Source: Streptomyces prunicolor NBRC 13075 (lineage in GTDB: Bacteria > Actinomycetota > Actinomycetes > Streptomycetales > Streptomycetaceae). From it: a DNA stretch of 39,099 bases. The notes under the pieces are model-generated. The model was not told the origin of the DNA and searched no databases. It saw only the letters and a program-made list of their open reading frames with translations. The stretch is from contig NZ_BARF01000118.1 in the NCBI RefSeq assembly GCF_000367365.1, positions 1 through 39,099 on the forward strand, written 5' to 3'. Below are positions 32,114 through 39,099 of the stretch, piece after piece; position 1 is the first letter of the stretch; every line of letters starts with the position of its first letter. The translations under genes and the position numbers were made by a program.

Positions 32114-33049
32114 ATGAACCGTCGCACCCTCCTCGGCGCCCTCGCCGGAACGGCCGTAGCCGTCCCCGTCCTGTCCTCCTGCGCGAGCGGCGTCACCTCG
32201 CTGGACGGCGGGGGCTCCACCGGCGGTGGCAGCGCCTCCAGCAAGAACGGCGTCACCATCGGCACCGCCAACTTCACCGAGAACCAGGTCCTCGGCTACC
32301 TCTACGCCGCCGCCCTCGAAGCGGCCGGCGTGAAGGTCAAGGTCCGCCCCAACCTCGGCACCCGCGAGATCGTCTTCCCCGCCCTCAAGAGCGGCGACAT
32401 CGACCTCCTCCCCGAGTACCAGGGCTCCCTGCTCACCTACCTCCAGCCCAGATCCAAGGTCGCGGAGGCGGGCGAGATGCAGAACGCCCTCACCCTCGCC
32501 CTCCCCTCCGGCCTCCAGGTCCTGCCCTACGGCATCGCCGAGGACGCGGACTGCTTCGTCGTCACCCGCGCGACCGCCAGGAAGTACGGCCTCACCTCGC
32601 TGGCCGACCTGGCGAAGCACAACGGCAAGCTCGTCATCGGCGCCTCCGCCGAGGTGAAGACCCGTCAGGTCGGCGTCGTAGGACTGAAGGACGTGTACGG
32701 CGTGGAGTTCAAGGAGTTCAAGTCCCTTGATTCCGACGGGCCGTTGGTGAAGGGCGCGCTGAAGAAGGGCGATGTGGACGTGGCGAACCTGTTCACCACC
32801 GACACCGACATCAAGGCCAACGACTGGGTGGTCCTGACCGACCCCAAGACCCTGATCCCCAGCCAGCACATCGTCCCGCTGATCGCCGACCGCGTGGCCG
32901 ACCCCACGGTCCGCAAGGCCCTCGCGCGCCTGGGCAACCTCCTCACCACGGCCCAACTCACCGAGCTGAACCGCCAGGTGGACAAGGACAAGAAGGACCC
33001 GGAGGACGTGGCGAACACGTACGCGAAGCAGCACGGCATCACGAAGTAG
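32114..33049 (+). CDS. Substrate-binding lipoprotein (OpuCC/ProX-like)
   Basis: The product is 311 residues. It starts MNRRTLLGALAG and has a lipobox ending LSSC with Cys23, so it is a lipoprotein; the twin Arg suggests Tat export. A Gly/Ser linker follows. The mature domain has VTIGTANFTENQVLGYLYA, FPALKSGDIDLLPEYQGSLL and ADRVADPTVRKALARL, matching the OpuAC/ProX-type quaternary amine-binding domain. Ligand-caging aromatic residues are not clear by eye, leaving room for a substrate other than betaine. A 16-bp tandem repeat begins at its stop codon. Confidence 0.87.
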   Translation: MNRRTLLGALAGTAVAVPVLSSCASGVTSLDGGGSTGGGSASSKNGVTIGTANFTENQVLGYLYAAALEAAGVKVKVRPNLGTREIVFPALKSGDIDLLPEYQGSLLTYLQPRSKVAEAGEMQNALTLALPSGLQVLPYGIAEDADCFVVTRATARKYGLTSLADLAKHNGKLVIGASAEVKTRQVGVVGLKDVYGVEFKEFKSLDSDGPLVKGALKKGDVDVANLFTTDTDIKANDWVVLTDPKTLIPSQHIVPLIADRVADPTVRKALARLGNLLTTAQLTELNRQVDKDKKDPEDVANTYAKQHGITK

Positions 33050-33088
33050 TCGCCGGGCGAAGTAGTCGCGGGGCGAAGTAATGCCCGG
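33043..33088. repeat. 16-bp tandem repeat over the stop codon
   Basis: GAAGTAGTCGC(C/G)GGGC occurs at 33043 and 33059 with a shortened third unit at 33075. The first unit includes the binding-protein stop (TAG 33047-33049); the second copy also contains an in-register TAG. Typical slippage product. Confidence 0.75.
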
Positions 33089-33190
33089 TTGATGATCTGA
33101 CGACGAATCACCCAAGTGTCGTTAAATCAGCACTCTGGGTAACTGGGCGCATGCATAGGGTGATTTCACGCTCACCACCTGAGGAACCGC

Positions 33191-33871
33191 ATGGCCTCGA
33201 ACCGCAGGGCCTTCCTGACGGCCACCGCCGTCGGCGCGCTGGCCGCCGCCCCCGCGACCGCCCCTACGACCGCCACCGCCGCCGTCGGCCCACACCCCCA
33301 CCCGACCACCGCCCCCGCCGCGCTCGCCGAACTCCTGGACGGCAACCGCCGCTACGCCACCGACCACTCCCGCCACCCGGACGAGAGCCGCCGGCTGCGC
33401 CGGCAACTGGCCGCCGCACAGCACCCGTTCGCGGTGATCGTCGGCTGCATCGACTCCCGGGTGCCGCCGGAGCTGGTCTTCGACCAGGGCCTCGGCGACC
33501 TGCTGTGCATAAGGACGGCCGGCGAGGTCCTGGACGAGGCGGTGCTCGCCTCCATCCAGTACGGCGTGGAGGAACTGCGCATCCCCCTGGTGCTGGTGCT
33601 CGGCCACGAGCGCTGCGGCGCGGTGGCCGCGACCCTCGCACACCTGGAGACCGGCGCCCCCGTCCCCGGCCATCTCGCCCTCCTGGTCGACGAGATCAGC
33701 CCGGCCGCGCGCCGCACCCGCGCCCTGCCCGGCGACTGGGCCGAGCACACGATGCGGGCCCACACGGCCTGGGTCCGTGACGCGATCCGCGCCGACCCCG
33801 CCTTCACCTCCGCGCACGTCGTCGCGGCCCGCTTCGACCTCGACACGGGGCTCGTGTCCCTGCTGCCGTAG
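33191..33871 (+). CDS. Exported beta-class carbonic anhydrase
   Basis: The 226-residue protein begins ASNRRAFLTATAVGALAAAP, a good twin-arginine signal with cleavage near residue 30. The beta-CA core has zinc ligands Cys86 (GCIDSR), His139 and Cys142 (GHERCG), with the Asp88-Arg90 dyad in CIDSR and the FDQGLGDLLCIRTAGE strand. It interconverts CO2 and bicarbonate. Most bacterial beta-CAs are cytosolic, so an exported form is notable. The start has GAGGA seven bases upstream. It is followed on the same strand by a SulP transporter, suggesting joint handling of bicarbonate or a related anion. Confidence 0.9.
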   Translation: MASNRRAFLTATAVGALAAAPATAPTTATAAVGPHPHPTTAPAALAELLDGNRRYATDHSRHPDESRRLRRQLAAAQHPFAVIVGCIDSRVPPELVFDQGLGDLLCIRTAGEVLDEAVLASIQYGVEELRIPLVLVLGHERCGAVAATLAHLETGAPVPGHLALLVDEISPAARRTRALPGDWAEHTMRAHTAWVRDAIRADPAFTSAHVVAARFDLDTGLVSLLP

Positions 33872-33903
33872 CCCCAACTCCCCACGAAAACAGGCCTATT
33901 GGG

Positions 33904-33941
33904 CCACTCCCGCATTTCCCCCACTCCCGCATTCCCCACTC
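33904..33941. repeat. CCCACTCCCGCATT tandem repeat
   Basis: Two copies of CCACTCCCGCATT(T)CC abut, and a third is cut short (CCACTCCCCC). It lies in the 97-bp gap upstream of the SulP gene. Confidence 0.6.
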
Positions 33942-33968
33942 CCCCACGCTCCTGACGCGAAGAAGCTC

Positions 33969-35567
33969 ATGAACATGAACGGCGTGCTCTCCGTCCTGCC
34001 CTCCCCCGCCGACTTCCGCACCATGACCCGCGCCCCGCGCCGCGATCTCCTGTGCGGTCTCACGGTCGCTGTGGTCGCCCTCCCGCTCGCCCTCGGTTTC
34101 GGGGTGACGTCCGGTCTCGGCGCGGCCTCCGGCCTGATCACCGCGATCGTCGCGGGCTCGCTCGCCGCGCTGTTCGGCGGCTCCGCGCGCCAGGTCAGCG
34201 GACCGACCGGCGCGATGACCGTGGTCCTCGTCCCGATCGTCCACGAGTACGGCGCGAACGGCGTCCTGACGGTCGGTCTGCTCTCCGGCTTCATGCTCCT
34301 CGTGCTCGCGTTCGCCCGCGCGGGGGCGGCGATGGCGTACGTCCCCGCGCCGGTGATCGCCGGTTTCACGATCGGCATCGCGTGCGTGATCGGGCTCCAG
34401 CAGGTGCCGTCGGCGCTGGGCGTGCGCACCCCGAGCGGTGACCAGGTCGCGGTGGTCGCGGCGAGGGCGTCGGAGGAGTTCGACACGACCCCGCACTGGG
34501 CGGCGTTGCTCCTCGCCCTCGGTGCGGCGGCGCTGATGCTGGCCGGGGCGCGCTGGAAGCCGACGGTTCCCTTCTCCCTGGCGGCAGTTGCCGTGGCGAC
34601 GATCGTCTCGGAGGCCCTGCACCTGCACGTCACCCGGCTGGGCACACTCCCGTCCTCGATCCCGGCCCCGTCCCTCGCCTTCCTGGACGTGTCGCGAGTC
34701 CCCACCCTCCTCCTCCCCGCAGCGGCGGTAGCCGCACTGGCCGCCCTGGAATCCCTCCTCTCCGCCTCCGTCGCGGACGCGATGCGCCCCGGCGAACGCC
34801 ACGACCCCGGCAAGGAACTCTTCGGCCAGGGCATCGCCAACCTCGCGGCCCCGCTCTTCGGCGGCGTCCCGGCGACCGGCGCCATCGCCCGCACCGCGGT
34901 CAACGTCCGCACCGGCGCCACCTCCCGCCTGGCCGCCCTCGCGCACGCCGTGATCCTCGCCGGGATCGTGGCGGTCGCGGCCCCGCTGGTGGGCCGTATC
35001 CCGCTGGCCGCGCTGGCCGGAGTACTGCTCGCGACGGCGATCCGCATGGTGGAGACGGACGCGGTACGGGCCATGGCCCGCGCCACCCGTGGGGACGCCC
35101 TGGTGATGGTCCTCACCGCCGCCTCGACGCTCGCCCTGGACCTGGTCCGCGCGGTGCTCATCGGCCTAGGTGTCTCGGTCCTGCTCGCCCTGCGCGCGGC
35201 GATGCGCGGCACCCGACTGGCCCCGGCCACGACCGACGAACTCCCGGGCGCAGCAGGCACGGTGACGTACCGCTTCGACGGCCCGCTCCTGTTCACCGCC
35301 GCCCACCGCTTCCGCCGCAGCCTGGCGGACGTCCAGGACGTGACGGCCGTAGACCTACGACTGTCGGGACTGACGGCGGTCGACGCGACGGGTGCGCTCG
35401 CGCTGAAGGACGCGGTGGGCGAGCTGCGCGACCGGGGTATCGAGGTCAGCATCACGGGCGTCGAGCACGGTCATCGCCGGGTGCTGGAGTCGCTCGGGGT
35501 GCTCCCGGTGAACCCGACTTCCAACAGGGGGGCTATCCCCAGTGCAGCGGGCGCGGCGGCTCCCTAA
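33969..35567 (+). CDS. SulP-family anion transporter with C-terminal STAS domain
   Basis: The start is ATG 33969 (ATG 33975 is an alternative). The 532-residue product has 10-12 membrane spans, with the SulP motifs DLLCGLTVAVVALPLALGFG, FGGSARQVSGPTGAMTVVL and FGGVPATGAIARTAVNVRTG. A cytoplasmic STAS domain (about 440-520) includes VDLRLSGLTAVDATGALAL. SulP proteins move sulfate, bicarbonate or other anions with H+ or Na+. Proximity to an exported carbonic anhydrase favours bicarbonate, but SulP genes of several specificities occur beside CAs. The STAS loop has DAT where phospho-switch proteins have DST, so phosphorylation at Thr is possible. Confidence 0.87.
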   Translation: MNMNGVLSVLPSPADFRTMTRAPRRDLLCGLTVAVVALPLALGFGVTSGLGAASGLITAIVAGSLAALFGGSARQVSGPTGAMTVVLVPIVHEYGANGVLTVGLLSGFMLLVLAFARAGAAMAYVPAPVIAGFTIGIACVIGLQQVPSALGVRTPSGDQVAVVAARASEEFDTTPHWAALLLALGAAALMLAGARWKPTVPFSLAAVAVATIVSEALHLHVTRLGTLPSSIPAPSLAFLDVSRVPTLLLPAAAVAALAALESLLSASVADAMRPGERHDPGKELFGQGIANLAAPLFGGVPATGAIARTAVNVRTGATSRLAALAHAVILAGIVAVAAPLVGRIPLAALAGVLLATAIRMVETDAVRAMARATRGDALVMVLTAASTLALDLVRAVLIGLGVSVLLALRAAMRGTRLAPATTDELPGAAGTVTYRFDGPLLFTAAHRFRRSLADVQDVTAVDLRLSGLTAVDATGALALKDAVGELRDRGIEVSITGVEHGHRRVLESLGVLPVNPTSNRGAIPSAAGAAAP

Positions 35568-35577
35568 TCTGAGTCGC

Positions 35578-36018
35578 ATGACGGGAATGGATGCGAACGA
35601 CGTCGAACTCAAGAAGGAACTCAACGCCACCCTGCAGGCGCGCAGGGAACTGGGCGACGAGTACGAGTCGGCGCTGGTCGACTCGTTCCTGGAGAAGGTC
35701 GATCAGCGGATCGACGACGCGGTGGAACGCCGGGTTCGCCGACAGCTGGCCGAGCAGCAGCTGGTGGTCGCCCGCGGCTCGCGCGGGCCGAAGGCCGCCA
35801 ACGACTCCTGGGGCGAACGCTTCGGCTTCGGCATCGTCTCGCTGGTCCTGGCGATCCCGCTGTCGGCGATCGGCGGCGGCATCGCCCACCTCCCCGGCCT
35901 GCTGGTGGCCTGGGCCGGCATCGTCGGCGTCAACGCCGTCCAGGCCGCCCGCACCAACCCGGGGCTCTTCGGCGGTCGACGCCACAAGTCCTCCCAGGAC
36001 AGCGAGTGGGAGGACTGA
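35578..36018 (+). CDS. Small membrane-associated protein of unknown function
   Basis: The ATG at 35578 lies 10 bp after the SulP stop. The 146-residue protein starts with a charged coiled-coil-like helix (VELKKELNATLQARRELGDE, then a Lys/Asp/Arg-rich part to residue 60). Two close hydrophobic spans follow (about 80-97 and 102-120), then a basic tail. The plan suggests a hairpin membrane anchor with a cytoplasmic helical N-terminus. I do not recognise a characterised family. The location may couple it to the transporter. Confidence 0.65.
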   Translation: MTGMDANDVELKKELNATLQARRELGDEYESALVDSFLEKVDQRIDDAVERRVRRQLAEQQLVVARGSRGPKAANDSWGERFGFGIVSLVLAIPLSAIGGGIAHLPGLLVAWAGIVGVNAVQAARTNPGLFGGRRHKSSQDSEWED

Positions 36019-36173
36019 CCGTCTTGGTCACGCGATCCTGGTCTACGCACCGGAGCCGGGTTCGGAAACGGAGGAGCGCCTTGCGCTGCTGGGGAGTTGA
36101 GCCACTACGGAACCTACCGGGTCCACTGGGCCGTAGAAAAAGGTACGAGGCACGAGGCCGTTAAAAAGCTATG

Positions 36174-36230
36174 CGCGGGGACCGCCGCACCCCCCGTTGC
36201 CGGGAGGGCGGGACGACGGCGGTCCCCGCG
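36174..36230. terminator. 14-bp perfect inverted repeat hairpin
   Basis: CGCGGGGACCGCCG (36174-36187) and CGGCGGTCCCCGCG (36217-36230) are exact complements around a 29-nt loop that itself can pair (CCCCCG with CGGGAGG). It lies 155 bp after the plus-strand membrane-protein gene. Likely terminator or stable RNA end; no known riboswitch match was seen. Confidence 0.6.
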
Positions 36231-36321
36231 AGGGACGCGTGCCGGGTCAGGGCCGGGCGTGCGCGTCCTAGGCGTCGGTGGAGGTCCGGGAGCCGCTCCG
36301 GAGGTCCGTGACGCCGTTTTT

Positions 36322-36361
36322 GTGTCGGCGAGGCGGGGAGCCGCTCCCGCCCTGCCGACAC
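36322..36361. terminator. 16-bp near-perfect inverted repeat hairpin
   Basis: GTGTCGGCGAGGCGGG (36322-36337) and CCCGCCCTGCCGACAC (36346-36361) pair at 14 of 16 positions with an 8-nt loop. A TTTTT run lies just 5' on the plus strand. It may serve the minus-strand cbs transcript. Confidence 0.55.
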
Positions 36362-36376
36362 CCACTAATCTGCCCG

Positions 36377-36391
36377 ACGCTTGTTAAGCGT
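36377..36391. promoter_or_regulatory. ACGCTT-GTT-AAGCGT palindrome
   Basis: Perfect 6-bp arms with a 3-bp centre, in locally AT-rich DNA between two convergent genes. There is no start codon nearby, so an operator role is doubtful; it may be a small hairpin. Confidence 0.35.
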
Positions 36392-36433
36392 GTGCTGCGT
36401 GGACGTGACGCCCTCGTACCACTTCCGCGAAGT

Positions 36434-36448
36434 CCACCGTTTCGGTGG
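36434..36448. terminator. Short hairpin 3' of cbs
   Basis: CCACCG-TTT-CGGTGG forms a perfect six-pair stem 48 bp past the cbs stop. It is small but well placed as part of its terminator. Confidence 0.4.
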
Positions 36449-36495
36449 GCAACCGCAAAGTCGCCGTCGCCACGGCCCGTTCACCGGACGTTTTG

Positions 36496-37887
<1,392 letters not shown>

Positions 37888-38034
37888 CGTTGTCTCCGGT
37901 TGCCGCAAAGAAGTGGTCGTTATGGGTCACGCCAGCCTAAGGCCCGGAAATGACGTTCACCGCCTGTTGAGATTGGACGACGTGCTGTTCGGGGCAAGGA
38001 GTGGATGACGGCTTAGAGGAGGTGGCGGCGACGT

Positions 38035-39072
38035 ATGACGAGGATGTCGAGGGCGCGGGTGGCCCGGCGGATCGCGGCCGGTGCGGCGTACGGCGGTGGC
38101 GGGGTCGGACTGGTGGGCGCGGCGGCGATCGGGCTGGTGCTGGCCGAGGTCCGCTTCGTGAAGCGACATGTGGGCAACGGCCATGCGCCGGGCAGCAACC
38201 ATGTGCCGAGCGCGGATGGCAGGTACGGACATGTCTACGACACCCCGGGTGAACCCTCGATCCGGCTGACCATGCTCGGCGACTCCACGGCGGCGGGCCA
38301 GGGTGTCCACCGGGCGGCCCAGACCCCGGGCGCGCTGCTGGCCTCGGGCCTGGCGGCGGTCTCGGAACGCCCGGTCGAGCTGCACAACGTGGCCCTTCCC
38401 GGCGCCCAGTCCGACGACCTGGACCGCCAGGTGGCGCTGGCCCTCGCGGACACCACCCGGGTGCCCGACGTCTGCGTGATCATGATCGGCGCGAACGACG
38501 TCACCCACCGCATGCACCCCACCAGATCGGTCCGCCATCTGTCGGCGACGGTACGACGGTTGCGCACGGCCGGCGCCGAGGTGGTCGTCGGCACCTGTCC
38601 CGACCTCGGGACGGTGGAGCAGGTCCAGCAGCCCCTGCGCTGGCTGGCCCGCCGGGCCTCCCGGCAACTGGCGGCGGCCCAGACGATCGGCACGGTCGAA
38701 CAGGGCGGCCGCACGGTGTCGCTGGGCGACCTGCTGGGCCCCGAGTTCGCGGCGAACCCGCGCGAGCTGTTCGGCCCGGACAACTTCCACCCCTCGGCGG
38801 AGGGGTACGCGACCGCCGCGATGGCCATCCTCCCGACCGTGTGCGCCGCCCTGGGCCTCTGGCCGGCCGAGGAGGACCGCCCGGACGCGTCCCGCCGCGA
38901 GGGCTTCCTGCCGGTGGCACGAGCCGCCGCGGAGGCGGCTTCGGAGGCGGGGACGGAGGTCACGGCGGCGATGCCTACGGGGCCGCGGGGGCCGTGGGCG
39001 TTGTTGAAGCGGCGGAAGAGGCGCCGGGTACCGGAACCGGAGGCGGCACCCTCCAGCCCGTCCGGCGTTTGA
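38035..39072 (+). CDS. SGNH/GDSL hydrolase with N-terminal membrane anchor
   Basis: The product is 345 residues. An RRIAAGAAYGGGGVGLVGAA to LVLAEV segment (12-39) is a signal or anchor. The SGNH blocks are MLGDSTAAGQG (Ser84), MIGANDVT (Asn154) and DNFHPSAEGY (Asp249, His252). It probably deacylates an envelope-associated substrate. The last 50 residues are a basic, Pro-rich tail (LLKRRKRRRVPEPEAAPS). The final codons overlap a repeat common at Streptomyces gene ends (GTCCGGCGTTTGAG). The gene is complete within the window. Confidence 0.87.
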   Translation: MTRMSRARVARRIAAGAAYGGGGVGLVGAAAIGLVLAEVRFVKRHVGNGHAPGSNHVPSADGRYGHVYDTPGEPSIRLTMLGDSTAAGQGVHRAAQTPGALLASGLAAVSERPVELHNVALPGAQSDDLDRQVALALADTTRVPDVCVIMIGANDVTHRMHPTRSVRHLSATVRRLRTAGAEVVVGTCPDLGTVEQVQQPLRWLARRASRQLAAAQTIGTVEQGGRTVSLGDLLGPEFAANPRELFGPDNFHPSAEGYATAAMAILPTVCAALGLWPAEEDRPDASRREGFLPVARAAAEAASEAGTEVTAAMPTGPRGPWALLKRRKRRRVPEPEAAPSSPSGV

Positions 39073-39099
39073 GCCCGAGGTGGCACTCTCCAGCCCGTC
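39052..39099. repeat. CTCCAGCCCGTCCGGCGTTTGAG interspersed repeat, partly duplicated
   Basis: CTCCAGCCCGTC occurs at 39052 and again at 39088, the second copy cut by the window edge. The form ending CCGGCGTTTGAG is familiar as a frequent short repeat at the 3' ends of Streptomyces genes. It supplies the last codons and stop of the SGNH gene here. Confidence 0.5.

Larger units (their letters stand above)
36019..36495. other. 477-bp intergenic region with strong hairpins
   Basis: No gene is supported; open frames here are Pro/Arg-rich artefacts. The region contains three inverted repeats listed separately, and separates two convergent genes (membrane protein and cbs). Confidence 0.6.

Noticed and set aside
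36174..36230. Riboswitch or tRNA in the cbs-side intergenic region
   Set aside because: No tRNA cloverleaf landmarks and no recognisable riboswitch core; the nearest downstream genes on each strand are not in leader position.

Overview
The window looks like a chromosomal segment of Streptomyces or a close relative. It has very high GC with GC-biased third codon positions, many GTG starts, ATGA/GTGA start-stop overlaps, and families typical of Streptomyces: DUF397 with DUF5753-type regulators, DUF6879, a SigB/F-class sigma factor with its partner-switch proteins, and an LPKTG-anchored surface protein. No tRNA, rRNA, CRISPR array, intact prophage or intact insertion sequence was seen. All names come from reading motifs and neighbourhoods; no database was searched.

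Layout. (1) 46-5495: LPKTG surface protein, then a partner-switch module (anti-sigma ATPase, STAS antagonist, and a divergent sigma factor, closest in arrangement to PrsI/ArsI/SigI), an APH-fold kinase and a DUF5995 protein. The intergenic DNA here holds several perfect or near-perfect short tandem repeats. (2) 5520-16544: an accessory, patchy zone. It holds an Rpn/PD-(D/E)XK protein coupled to an RsbW-like ATPase, a HTH-DUF5753/DUF397 pair, a secreted SGNH hydrolase, an alpha/beta hydrolase with an AraC regulator, decayed TniB/TniQ and IS21-like transposition fragments, a divergent small-protein/DUF6879/HTH cassette, a CehA-type PHP metallohydrolase with a decayed partial copy beside it, and an HflX-N-like fragment. 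(3) 16575-22097: histidine-utilisation operon on the minus strand, in transcription order hutU, M20 amidohydrolase, hutF, hutI. (4) 22247-26722: a divergent PLP decarboxylase-fold enzyme, then a tight four-gene operon of three Roadblock/LC7-like proteins and a DUF4388/PATAN-like protein with no GTPase or kinase beside it. (5) 27027-33049: an RpiR regulator coupled to a histidine-ammonia-lyase homologue that lacks the Ala-Ser-Gly triad, facing a complete quaternary-amine-type ABC importer. (6) 33191-39072: Tat-type exported beta-carbonic anhydrase, SulP-STAS anion transporter, small membrane protein, cystathionine beta-synthase with CBS domains, and a membrane-anchored SGNH hydrolase.

How the genes work together. 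HutU, HutI and HutF convert urocanate to N-formylglutamate; the M20 enzyme in the same operon is the natural candidate for the final deformylation. Canonical HutH is not in the window. The HAL-like protein here is unlikely to replace it because its MIO loop is shortened. The Roadblock/PATAN operon and the HAL-like/RpiR/QAT-transporter locus are the parts most likely to hide undescribed biology. The carbonic anhydrase and SulP genes suggest a bicarbonate or anion handling pair at the cell surface.
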